NCBI GenBank assembly: GCA_037043455.1
Contig: JAWPHD010000295.1
Span: 454,293-518,292 of the forward strand
Source of the DNA: Cyrtodaria siliqua
Lineage: Eukaryota; Mollusca; Bivalvia; Adapedonta; Hiatellidae
DNA length: 64,000 nt
Direction of reading: 5' to 3'
Made by a program: the position numbers and the translations under genes. Positions 53,741 to 64,000 of the stretch are shown one piece after another. How positions within the stretch are numbered: position 1 is the stretch's first letter; each line of letters starts with the position of its first letter. The notes beneath the pieces were generated by a model. It saw only the letters and a program-made list of their open reading frames with translations, ran no database searches and was not told the origin of the DNA.

Positions 53741-54558
53741 AGAAACCTGTCATTGCACATCTAAATGTTCATCTTTTATAAGACAACCAAAATAAAAAAA
53801 ATATTCAGCAATATTTTACAAAGGATGCTAACATGTACAACTGCTATAACAAGTCAAGATGAATAACACTGATGCAGGTATTTACGGCAGGCATTCTTTC
53901 CAGCCAACCAAGTAGAAACTTTTCCTTTATATATCAAGAAACATCTCAATTTCATTTTTTTTGATAATTTAATTTTTGTTCTCGTAACCTTCCAGATAAT
54001 TTATTTCACTGCCTGCAGACTTACTCTTCCCATATAGCAGAAATACAAATACATATAATATAGATTACTTGTATTTCTGCTATATGAAGAATCATGATGT
54101 AGGCTGTAAAATAAAGTTTAATAAAGCCATAAATTCTAAAGAACATATATAAAGAAAACTCAGCGTGGTTACCTCCTAATCTGCTCTGTATACACAAACA
54201 TTAGATTAAGTCACATTTATTTACATCACTGCTAGAAGACGGACAGTTAACCCTGAAAATGAACGTGACCATGCACATTCTGGTTATAAAACTACATGTA
54301 TATTTACACACAATGTCAAGTATGCATACCGGGTTCAGATATAATACAAACAACAACAACAGATAAATAAAACGTTATGTGTACAAAATGTAGTGGGTTA
54401 TTTCTGTAGGCGCAGTAATTCTGCGATTCTGTTGGCCCACAATGCATTGGCAGAATTAACTTTGCAAAATATTAATAACCATACTTTTGAAAGTCACACT
54501 GAACACCAATAGTTTTAGCAGAGAATGAAACAATGTACATCATCGAGGACTACTAGTC
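53741..54558. other. Nothing recognised
   Basis: AT-rich. A local inverted repeat around 54030-54090 (CATATAGCAGAAATACAA and TTGTATTTCTGCTATATG) could form a hairpin; its role is unknown. Confidence 0.4.
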
Positions 54559-55208
54559 TTAAAGGAACACACGGCAATCTGGCAATCATTGTTAAAACTG
54601 GCAGCGTCCCATTACTTTTCCTACATAACGGGGCATATTTTCAATTATTAATATTAATTATTAGAATAGTTCTAAGCAACTTTTTTTTACATATTACTAA
54701 CTGCTGACTATATTGCACCAATAATATACTGAAACATATGTAGAATAACCAAGAAAATCTGAAACTCAACATTTCATTTAATCATATGCAAGCAGGTTTA
54801 AAGGGACACATGGCAATCTTTGATTTTTTAAAAACTAGCGGTTAGTTTTTCTACATAAATTGCATTTGTTCAATCATTAATGTTAATTATAAGAATTGTA
54901 TTAAGCCATTTGTTTTTGCATATTAGTTTTTGCATATTATTAATTTTTGATATTACTGCACCAGTAATATTCAAACTTATAGTACAATAAGACGAAATAG
55001 TGAATACTTAAAATTTGATTTATTTAAATGTAAAACCAGGGTAAAAGTAAAAATGATACTGAATATATAAATCGAGACACCCATTTGAAATACTTGAAGA
55101 TTGCCATGTGTCCCTTTAAAGTCAAAATGAATGTGGATTAATAAACCGGTGCTAATTTTAATGTTGGAATCAAACTTCAAGATTGACATGTGACATGTGT
55201 CCCTTTAA
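54559..55208. mobile_element. Outer TTAA-ended MITE, possibly with a nested copy
   Basis: The left end TTAAAGGAACACACGGCAAT (54559) and the right end GACATGTGTCCCTTTAA (to 55208) are inverted relatives of the inner element's ends. The left ~230 bases resemble 27497-27720. The simplest reading is an older copy into which the element at 54798-55119 inserted. Confidence 0.45.
54798..55119. mobile_element. TTAA-flanked MITE
   Basis: 322 bp with inverted ends TTAAAGGGACACATGGCAAT and its complement ATTGCCATGTGTCCCTTTAA, TTAA outermost on both sides. No coding capacity. Same class as 28667-29053. Confidence 0.7.
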
Positions 55209-55742
55209 CAGTGTAAAGATGATGCACGTTTCATGTTGAAAGCGTAACTGCTAAACATGTTACTTGTATTTAGTGTTCTTTGCGACAATCTTGCAATCCT
55301 TAATTCAAATAAAATATATTTTGTATCTATGTCTACAAAATTAATGTGAATTAATATTTCATCAAGCTACATATTCTCTTTATCCCCTCCACCTTTTTGA
55401 TGAAACTGATGGTAATACTTGTCAAAAACACGTTATTTGAACAACTCAATTTTGGATTTTGTTGCATTAAGAACTTCCAGGAAACAAATCTTGATATAAA
55501 ACTTGTAACATAACAACAAAATAAATCAGCATAATTATGACGTCCACAATTGCACATTTTCAATCTTCCACAGAAGCAATAAATGTTTAAAGGTTTCCAA
55601 AACATTAAATCTAAGAATTCAGGAATTCACAACCCTCGTCTCTGGGACCAAATCGCAGAACATTTTAGATACAGAAATTTCCCTCTATATCGTAGTATAC
55701 AACATTTAAACCAAATTATTACACAATATGGTATTTACACTA

Positions 55743-55748
55743 TTTATT
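55743..55748 (-). promoter_or_regulatory. Candidate poly(A) signal for UBE2R2
   Basis: TTTATT on the + strand reads AATAAA on the minus strand about 315 bases after the UBE2R2 stop codon. Other copies lie further on, so use of this one is only a guess. Confidence 0.35.
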
Positions 55749-56062
55749 CAAAACCTCCCAATCATACATCAACAATAATATTTATACATTTTTATAACTT
55801 TCTATTCAAATACGTCTCATAATTTTTACATATAAATAAATAATACTGATTTTTAACCAATATTTTCACTGACGACCATAAATATTGATATAAAATCAAC
55901 ATTAATTTCCTAGTTTCCCATCATTCATGCTGTGGTATAGAAATTTTACGCAGATCCAAGTAAGGTCAACCAACACATATCCAATGAAATGGAAAAAAAA
56001 TAAATCAATGAATACATATGATGAAAAGAAGACGGAAGAGAGAAATATAAAGTGATGATCGA

Positions 56063-56276
56063 TCACGTCTCCTCGTTTCCAGAATCGTCTTCATCGTCAT
56101 AATACATGTCATCATCATCGTCATCATCACAATCATCACCGTAATCGTCGTCGTAAAAGTCTACTTCGTTTAAAGGTTCAGATTTGGGTACACTACTGAC
56201 ACAGTATTCCTGTAATGTGAGTGGAACTTTTACACCGTCTTTATCTGCGTCTTCCTTCGTACCTAGCACCTGCTTC
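56063..56276 (-). CDS. UBE2R2: UBE2R2 exon 5: C-terminal acidic tail
   Basis: Starts with the last base of a split Arg codon, then [20 protein letters not shown], and ends in a tail of Asp/Glu runs ([20 protein letters not shown]) and SGNEET with TGA at 56065-56063. The acidic tail is kept although the codons are repetitive (GAC/GAT runs). Confidence 0.93.
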
Positions 56277-59200
56277 CTGCAAAAATGGAAAATATTGTTT
56301 TGAACGCTTTATTACTAAGGGCTATTCCATTAAAACATACATGGGACCCCAGGAAGGCACTTTTGAAATTGAACACCCACCAACAGATGCAAAATTATGT
56401 TTAAAAAAACAAATTTCAGAAAATTGAATTCACACATAGATGTTTATTTAATTGCTTCCTAGGGTCCCAGGTTTGTTTTAGTGAAATAGTCCTCACTCGC
56501 AAAATTCAGCTTTACATTTTATCTGCTTCAGTTTACAAGTGGGAGAGGACTGATGGTGTTTAAAAAGAAAACCACAATAAGTTTCAGACCTATTTCAGCA
56601 GGATTTAGGGCAGAATTTTTCACAGACAGCTTGCAATCTGGAAGCTTGAGCTTCTGTCTGGCCATGTCCTGGTCCTTATATGATCTCGGGGTCCACCTGA
56701 CGGTATGCCTGGTCCTTATATGACCTCGGGGTCCACCTTGAAATTTCCTCGGTCTTATATTACATGTACTCAGTGTCCATCGGTTTTCACAAATTGACTT
56801 AATTTCTCTGATACACATATGAAATGACACAAGGCAATCTTGCTTTTCCAATACCAGATATTAATTATGATATTAAACTTTGATATTAGACTATGACACA
56901 ATCTGCATCCATGATTACCATAATGGCATACGGCACTTTATTGTAGTGTTAACAGAACAGACAAGTGTAATATAACACACATTAAATATGTTGATATTAA
57001 TATATATATATATATATCATGAATATATTATGTGCCAGGAGAGTACAATTCATTTTAAGTCAATTTTACACAATACAATGCATATACCATACTAAACCCA
57101 TTTAGCACCCCTAACCCAAACAAGGCACTTCTAAAGCCTTATTTAAAGGCCAGTGTTATTAATTGGGTGAATACGGTAGACCAATAAATAAGGACAATTT
57201 GCACTAACCTGATTATTGTTTCATATTCCTTGTCCTTGCCTCGTGAATCTTTCCACTTTCTGTACATGACTGACGAGTCAACATTGGCAGGTGAGAATGT
57301 GTTTGGCTCATTCAGGAGAGAGATGATGCTGAGCAAAATTGTCCTGTAAGTGATCAACATACATGGTTACTAATCAATATACATGGTTACTAAGCAACAT
57401 GAATGATTACTGAGCAACATATATGGTTACTAAGTAACATACACGGTAACTGAGCAACACAACATATATGGTTACTAATTCACATACATGGTAACTGAGC
57501 AACACAACATATATGGTTACTAAGCAACATAATGTTAACTGAGCAACATACATGGTTACAGCTGAGCAACATACATGGTTACTAAGCAACATACATTGTT
57601 AATGAGCAACATACATGTTTACTAAGCATCATACATAGTTACTGAGCAACATACATGGTTACTTAGCTGAGCAACATACATGATTTCCTGTCAGAAAATA
57701 GCTGATAGAGCTGTTATATTTTCAAAACTGACTTAAAATATTCTTGTATCTTGTATCTACATGGTTACTGAGCAACACTCATGGTTACTGAGCAACATAC
57801 ATAGTTACTGAGCAACATACATGGTTACTGATCGACATAAATGGTTACTAAGCAACACACATGGTTACTGAGCAACATACACGGTTATTGAGCAGATACA
57901 TGGTTACTGAGCAACATACATGGTTACTGAGCAACACACACGGTTATTGAGCAGATACATGGTTATTGAGCAGATACATGGTTACTGAGAAACACTCATG
58001 GTTACTGAGCAACATACATGGTTACTGAGCAACATACATGGTTACTGATAGACATACATGGTTACTAAGCAACATACATGGTTACTGAGCAACATACATG
58101 GTTACTGATAGACATACATGGTTACTAAGCAACATACATGGTTACTGAGCAACATACATGTTAACTGAGCAATCTGTTGTGTAAGGAATCACAATGCATG
58201 GCTTCACTGTGATCCAAGCCCCTGCATTATTGTTATTTAGAGGCGCACTAGTCAGGTTCCTTAATGAGTACTGTGAAATGCCACCTTTATACATTCCCCA
58301 AATATAATTAAATATTTACTGGAAAACTGTACCTCAGTCAGTCTTATCATATACTTAATGTCTGTCTTCATAATTACAGCCAAATACTGGCAATGTTAAC
58401 AACTCTTTACAGACAATCCATTCTGACAGACACCACAATAAAAATCCTTGAAAGAAAACTCAGATCATGCTTCTATGAACGTACCTGACATTTTGCGTAG
58501 GGTTCCATCTTTCCGACGGTTCCTCCCCACTCTGGGGATCATCTATGGGTGGGTGAAGGATGGATATACACACATCTCCGTTCTGCAAGCAATTACAGAA
58601 TAAAACTAAGACATAAACGTAATATCACATACATGTAGCAATTATTTGACTATTTTTGCAAGCAGTATAAGAAGGATTGATGCCTACATTTCGCCAGCCC
58701 CAAACAATAATTGGACTGTTTCAAAAAAACTTGATTTGGTTTCGCCACTTTCTAAATTATCTGAAAAAGCATTATCTCATTAAAATCATATCCTAATTAT
58801 GCTTTGATACTCGCCGCTATAGGATCTGACTAAGTCTAACTAGACTTACTCCTGATTGGTACCAATATTGATACTTCCTCTGCACCCTTAAAGGACATTA
58901 GCGTTTGATAAAGTTGGGCAACTGACTTACCTCGTACACATTTGGGTGCCACATCTTTGTAATGAATTTCACACTGGGTGGTGAGTAGGGATAGTCATGT
59001 GGAAACTTCATCAACGCCTGTAATACACAAATAATTGGTGTTATACGCCTAGCAGGGGAGTTAATTATTCACATGAACAAATGTGTTACAAACTTACTTC
59101 TATGGATTATCATAAACCAGAACTATTATCTACATGTATATATATTACAATCAAATATACATATAACATTTGTTTTACCTTTTAATTATCATTGTTGGTC

Positions 59201-62200
59201 ATTTTAAAAGCAAACAATAAGTAGGGGAGAAAAAAAAGATAATTATATTCTTGCACAGTAATAAATTGTTAATTTGAAGAAAAAAAGAGATATTTATTAT
59301 TGATCAACATCGCTGGGACTGCAATATTTACATTTGTGTTGCTCATGTGATATCCATTAGCACATATGGTTTTGATTACAGTTACACGAGTATAATAATT
59401 ATCTTGCATCCCACAACGTTCCCGTGCTCAACTGGGAGCATGTTCATCTTACTGACAAGAGTTATTTTAGTGTGGGCTTGAAGTTCAACCCCACAAAGCG
59501 ATACTTTTTTGTGTGTACCAGGGCTTTCCCCAGCCATTTAAGGCGTGGCGGTGCCGCGATGCCTTCAACTCAGAAAGTGACTTACCGCCACGCCTTAATG
59601 TAGCCGCGATGCTTTAAATTCGTTGCCGCGATCCCTTAATCCTATCAATATACAATTTTCCCTTAGGCCATATTGAACAGCTGACCGATTACTTGACTGT
59701 GTGTAAACTGCCAGAAGCTATGACGCGTGTTGATGCAGTAAAGGCGGTCACGTGGTACTCAATACACAGGGCTTGTGTTACTGTGTCTCGCAGGTTATAT
59801 GCTAAGTGTTATGTAAACAACAGATGATTGGGGGAGTGAGTGCCGCTAATTAAATTTGGTTTATTGCCCAATTTGGTCATGATTAATGGTGAGCAGTATC
59901 GTTGATTGGTATTTGTAACGCATGGGGATAAATGACGGGTTTTAATGGATAATTTAATTGAACGTTTATCGTGTATTAGATGAATTTGTAAACACTAATC
60001 AACGTTTAAATCGTCAGCTTTGTCGGTAAGTATCACGAATGAGGTAGATATTTTGTAATTATTTAATAATAACTCAATCAAATAATTAAGGTAGCATATA
60101 TAACTGATTTTTTATCTTGATATTACGCTAATTAATTCATATTTTCGGGAACTTTAAAGAGAAATCGTCAGTTTGCTTATTGAAGTTCAGTGAAGATTTT
60201 GTTATTATATAAATATTTCTTTATTAAATATTTAAGGTTGCCACCAATTGCATTTGATATTAGAATATTAGCCTATATAGCAAACAGCAAACAGTGTTAT
60301 GTAATACAGTATAAGAAAGTGTTTCGTTGTATGTGCTATATAAGTTAAAGAAACTGTTCAGTGATTATATGTGCTATGAGATGTCTTTTATTCTGTCAGA
60401 AAGTGATTTTCTAGCATTTTTTATTAAAAGATTTTGAAATAAATATATAATAAAATATGATGTTATTTTATTATTTCATTCATTCCTTCTGATACCAGAT
60501 ATACGCCAAATCTCTTCTAATCAACTGGCATTTTAAAAAAAAATTGACGCGGGAAGGGGGTACCACCCCCTTTCCCGCACCCATCCCCCTTTGTACGCAA
60601 AAAATGCCACCATTCCTTAAAAAAATCCTGGGGAAAGCCCTGTACAGTACCGCTAATGAATTCCATCAAAACATTTTGTTTCTATAACAGCAGTCATCTT
60701 CTCAGCATGGACAGTCCGAACAGTTTCTTGAGTGTGGTCACAAGTCTTTAAGAGTTACAGAGTAGTCCTATATATCTCTATGTAAAACTGTCCCCTGGGG
60801 CGGGACCGAATTTGACCCCCAGTGCCTGTGTCAACATTGAACAAATTTGAAAGAGACGCATATTTAGCTAATGCTAAATGAATATATCAGCTACCGGTAT
60901 GTCTTGTGATGTTTGTTCCCAAGTTTTCTATGTAAGTTTGAAATGAGTTACTTCTCATGAAATGTATAACCCTGTATACACCCTAAATTATATAGTATCA
61001 ATTTGGAGTTTCTAATACTTTTCATAAAAGGACCAAAACATGTAAGTTAAAAATAAGCTCTTCCATTTAAAAGTCTATTATACCCTGTATACACCCTAAA
61101 TTATATACATTGTAGCATTGGAAAGTTTCTAATACTTTTCATAAAAGGACCAAAAAATGTAAGTTAAAATAAACTTTTCCATTCAAAAGTCTATGTAAAA
61201 CCTCTATATACAAACTTTAGAATCAAGGGGCGGCCTTTTTGTTAGGGGTTTAACGGTATTTTTCAGCACATTTTAGGCTAGGTATGAATGTCGATCTTAG
61301 GGGTGGAGGCAGATCCCCACTTATTCCTGGGTAGAACCAGTACCGTATACCTCCTGCATCCATAAGAATAAACACATTCTCACTTAAAGGTCTAGCTCTG
61401 AGAAGGATTCGACCCTGCAGCTGTGAGAGTTTAGGTTTCAAAGCATCTTTACCCGCTTGACCACGATGGCGCTACACAATGACAGTGTAGTATCTAGTGA
61501 TCATTTCTAAAAATGAATCGTCAAAATCAAGATTTTTAAAGGTTTTGGCTATTTTTCGTAATGGTGGCCATAATGAAAGTAAAACTGAAACTATTTTTTT
61601 TTCTTCTAAAATTTTCTCAAGCAAAATTGGTCCAGCAGCTTCAGAGAAAAATGCTGCTATTGTGGACGATACCCACAGCAACATACAACGCATATTAAGC
61701 CTTGCTGGGTTTTGTCTAGTACAGCTAAAAAACGTTAAAAAGTGTTGACTGCACCGTCCAAAGAGTGATCCCTATGTTTGCCTTCCACTAAAGTGAAAAA
61801 ACAAATTATACACTAGGTTAATTCACTATCAATTGATTAACAGAATATGACATCCTAATATTCTTTTAGAGGTTATAAAAACTAGAACTATCACTGAAGG
61901 TGATGAAAACCCTAGTGTTTCCCCTAAAGTGAAATGGCTGCCCGCCCTGCCCCTTTTTTGGACCTGTTGTGCTGCTCTAAAAATGAGTCGTGTGGCCGTT
62001 ATAATTATATCCACCCTTTTGCCCTAAATTTGTCAAGCCTAATACGTACTGACCTCCTTTGGCAATAAATCAAGCCGGTGTTACTAAATAGTCCTAATTT
62101 CATTTTGTGAAAGCATGGATATAAATATAAGCAAACTTGTTGTCAGAGAAATTTATAGTTTTAACAGGGCTTGTCGGTACAAGTATCTTTCAAAAGACAG

Positions 62201-63899
62201 GCACGGAGTCGTATTCCTCAGGCCTGGGCCGTCGACAGGGTTTTCCCTAGGATTTTTCATTTGGGGGTCCAGGGACTCCTGGAAAAAATATCTAAGGGTC
62301 CCAACCCTAATGTTGGGGGTCCCACTTTTAAATAACAAATTTTGGAGTATAAATTTCATCATCATTAAAATGCAAGAGCTCTGTAGTTTCAAATAAAAAA
62401 AAATTATATTTCCCTGTTTAACATTTCAGGACATATCACTTTTCCCATTGCCACGGTAAACCCATTGAATTCCTGCTTCCAGCTCTGTTCTTTCTTGCTT
62501 ACTTTTATAATAGATGCATTGGGTTCGAAGAGTATCAGCTTTGTTATTTTGGTGGCAGAGAGAAGTTTTCGAATAATTTCCACATTTTAAAAAATGCGAA
62601 AACCTGTTACACCATGTCAATTCCTCGAATACTTGACGCTCCAATATGCAGTTTTTATCAGAATAAAATTGTTGTTTATTTGTGTGTTTAAGTGTTATAT
62701 TTGCAGTGAACAAACTTATATTAGAGAAGCAAAAAATTTTTTCCTCGGTAATTTATGAGTTGTACGTTTTCATTGAATGCTTGAAAAATGTATAAGCGTA
62801 GCACAATCGGAAGCTGAATGATATTGATCTAGCAGGTGCGCATCATTACAGGCGCTTTTATTTGCTATTTACTTTATTCAGAACAAGCGCCTACATAACA
62901 TTGTAACTGAAGTAGCGAAACGTAGAAAAGTACCGAAATGGATATTTTATGGGAGCGTGTCCCGAGGATGCCATTGATAAAAAAATACGAGTCCTCTGGC
63001 AAAAATGTGCATCGTCAGTCTCAGCCGTGTCACCACATTTATATGCATGTAACATTAGAGATGTTCGTCCTTTTTAATGTAGATATCTTATTCTACAATG
63101 AATTCTGACACTGTTTGGGGGCAATATTATTACCAAAGTTGCGCATAATGTCACGTTATGTTTGACGCCATTGTGACGTTATATCGTGATGTCAGAGGTG
63201 TTTCCTATAACAAACTGATGTTGATGAAACTAAATCCCGTGTTTCGTGATGTTACTGTATGTGATCCAAGATGGCGGCGCCCAACAAACCCATTCATTTG
63301 GAAAAAATCGTTCATAGCTTAGAGAAAAATTGTGTTTTTTCTGTATATTTGAACATATATGTAATTATCTAAGTCGGAAAAGCTTTGTCCGTAATACTAA
63401 CACCTTACCAATTAACAACAAGAAGCGTTGGATACAAACAACAAAGTAACATCAGCTCTAAGTCATTTTCCTACAAAACTTTTCTTTCGCGACAAATTAT
63501 CCTGAGGAATGGGGGCTACACATGACTTGTTCCAACTTGAGGAAAAAGCCATATAAGGTCAATACACAACAGAGTGACACCTGAACAGCTGATTTGCTAA
63601 TGATGTCATGCTTGGGCAAACAAAGAAACAAAGGAATTCCAACAAAATAAATGTAAAACAACGAGTTTTAATACACAAAGAGATGTTTATTGAAATAAAT
63701 AGTATAAAATTTAAATACACACCTTAAAATAGCCTCCCTCATATAGAGTGCTCGGAGGTCCAAATATTGCCACTTCCCATTCGAACAAATTGTCATCATC
63801 GACCAACTTCACTTGAAAACCTTCAACGGGTTCTCCAATGATTTTCTTCAATTCTAGTTGTAGAGCCTTTACGGCGCCACTCGTAGGACTTTGTGCCAT
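56063..63899 (-). CDS. UBE2R2: Ubiquitin-conjugating enzyme E2 R (CDC34/UBE2R type)
   Basis: Five exons on the minus strand: 63899-63723, 59017-58931, 58582-58485, 57343-57209, 56276-56063 (711 nt, 236 aa plus stop). All introns GT-AG, phases consistent. Seen: the E2 core with HPN (KMWHPNVYE), active-site Cys93 in NGDVCISIL, an acidic loop region [17 protein letters not shown], the helix [13 protein letters not shown], and an Asp/Glu-rich tail ending DDSGNEET. Family knowledge: this E2 works with SCF cullin-RING ligases, building K48-linked chains on substrates such as CDK inhibitors; the acidic tail binds the cullin basic canyon. Length equals the family's 236-238 residues. The DDSGNEE end is closer to UBE2R2 than to CDC34 (UBE2R1); invertebrates usually have one such gene, so the symbol is by similarity. 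Confidence 0.95.
56317..56497. mobile_element. Small MITE in UBE2R2 intron 4
   Basis: About 180 bp with imperfect ~35-base inverted ends: GGGCTATTCCATTAAAACAT on the left and, complementary to it, TTGTTTTAGTGAAATAGTCC on the right. Solitary relatives of the ends lie near 21221 and 22570 in a DAPK1 intron. It starts only about 40 bases upstream (minus strand) of the exon 5 acceptor. Confidence 0.55.
56498..57208. other. UBE2R2 intron 4, remainder
   Basis: No exon. A 35-40 bp near-duplicate (GGTCCTTATATGATCTCGGG near 56680 and GGTCCTTATATGACCTCGGG near 56711) is tandem. A (TA)n run lies near 57000. Confidence 0.55.
57209..57343 (-). CDS. UBE2R2: UBE2R2 exon 4
   Basis: 135 nt, beginning with one base of the split Arg and encoding [20 protein letters not shown], then [20 protein letters not shown]. 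Helices after the active site are as in the family. The acceptor CACTTACAG lies a dozen bases from a minisatellite. Confidence 0.94.
57356..58165. repeat. 20-bp minisatellite at a UBE2R2 acceptor
   Basis: About 35-40 copies of a ~20 bp unit (ACATGGTTACTGAGCAACAT on +), interrupted near 57685-57760. On the gene's strand the array reaches to about 12 bases before the exon 4 acceptor, so the branch-point region is made of repeat sequence. Confidence 0.93.
58485..58582 (-). CDS. UBE2R2: UBE2R2 exon 3: active site
   Basis: 98 nt, phase 0 in and two bases of Arg out. It encodes [20 protein letters not shown] and [12 protein letters not shown]. The Cys is residue 93 of the assembled protein, the position used by CDC34-type enzymes; the [12 protein letters not shown] acidic loop that sets K48-chain building follows. 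Confidence 0.95.
58931..59017 (-). CDS. UBE2R2: UBE2R2 exon 2
   Basis: 87 nt, phase 0, 29 residues: [20 protein letters not shown] then KMWHPNVYE. It contains the HPN motif that supports the E2 oxyanion site. Borders are TATTACAG and GAG|GTAAGT. Confidence 0.94.
59413..59500 (+). repeat. tRNA-like sequence, probable SINE head
   Basis: GTGCTCAACTGGGAGCATG resembles box A and AAGTTCAACCCCA resembles box B, with tRNA-like spacing. Stems are imperfect and there is no intact acceptor stem, so a functional tRNA is unlikely. Confidence 0.4.
59519..60642. mobile_element. CAGGG-ended DNA transposon, non-autonomous
   Basis: Perfect 15-base inverted ends CAGGGCTTTCCCCAG at both sides, 1124 bp long, in UBE2R2 intron 1. 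The flanks share only TAC directly outside the ends, so target-site length is unclear. CAG-starting ends occur in hAT-type and other families; no transposase frame is seen. Confidence 0.7.
60955..61195. repeat. Two-copy ~120-bp tandem duplication
   Basis: Two adjacent stretches share CCCTGTATACACCCTAAATT, TTTCTAATACTTTTCATAAA and AGGACCAAAA(C/A)ATGTAAGTT. A partial third start follows near 61190. Confidence 0.85.
61390..61475 (-). repeat. tRNA-like sequence on the minus strand
   Basis: On the minus strand GCGCCATCGTGGTCAAGCGG and GTAAAGATG form a box A-like start and CAGGGTCGAATCC a box B. Spacing fits a type II (Ser/Leu-like) tRNA or a SINE derived from one. The stems look degraded, so I favour a SINE head. 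Confidence 0.45.
61476..63722. other. UBE2R2 intron 1, remainder
   Basis: No exon found. Isolated element-like ends occur (CTAGTGTTTCCCCTAAAG near 61911, CAGGGTTTTCCCTAGGAT near 62237) but I cannot pair them. The donor of exon 1 is AAG|GTGTGT. Confidence 0.5.
63723..63899 (-). CDS. UBE2R2: UBE2R2 exon 1: start of the E2 domain
   Basis: 177 nt, 59 residues beginning [20 protein letters not shown] and containing [18 protein letters not shown]. The start at 63899 is chosen because the protein then begins with MAQ like its relatives and has normal length. No TATA box is evident in the ~100 bases of upstream sequence available. Confidence 0.95.
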
Positions 63900-64000
63900 C
63901 TATCCTCTTTCGATCTTCGATCTTTTTTTGTGAGAAAAAGTGAAAAGAAATGGCGAGAAATGAACGAATTAAATTAGACAGACGACTCTGCTTTTGTTTC

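Noticed and set aside
59413..59500. Functional tRNA gene
   Set aside because: Box A- and box B-like stretches exist, but the acceptor and anticodon stems do not close; more likely a SINE head.

Overview
The window looks like part of a repeat-rich bivalve or related mollusc genome. I see two intron-rich animal genes, tRNA-derived and other SINE-like repeats, tandem-core repeats resembling the bivalve 'pearl'/Helitron-like families, and no prokaryotic organisation. The species cannot be named from sequence alone.

Left part (about 2.5-25 kb, + strand): the 3' two-thirds of a death-associated protein kinase gene (DAPK1 type). Thirteen exons with GT-AG borders and matching phases encode 1018 residues: about eight and a half ankyrin repeats, a Roc GTPase module (P-loop, DFSG, SHAD motifs), a COR region and a C-terminal death domain. 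The kinase and calmodulin-binding part would lie upstream of the window. The introns are loaded with minisatellites. In eight of twelve, a tandem repeat starts within about 75 bases of the 5' splice site, and in two the splice site itself is part of the repeat.

Middle (about 25-50.7 kb): no host gene recognised. It holds a TA-flanked DNA transposon just behind the DAPK1 poly(A) signals, several minisatellites, TTAA-flanked MITEs, an inverted-repeat element with a hammerhead-like core, and a large cluster of tandem-core repeats. Inside that cluster lies a minus-strand Ty3/gypsy-type LTR retrotransposon (38567-47401) with near-identical 1.6 kb LTRs. Its pol order is protease, integrase, reverse transcriptase, RNase H, as in Gmr1-like elements. 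It continues on its right into a truncated second copy sharing an LTR. A following direct copy of the left flank appears to keep the unoccupied insertion site.

Right part (about 56-63.9 kb, - strand): a complete five-exon coding sequence for a CDC34/UBE2R-type ubiquitin-conjugating enzyme (236 aa, active-site Cys93, acidic loop and acidic tail). It reads toward DAPK1, so the two genes converge. Its introns hold a 20-bp minisatellite touching a 3' splice site, a CAGGG-ended transposon and a small MITE. No functional link between the two host genes is visible beyond being neighbours.
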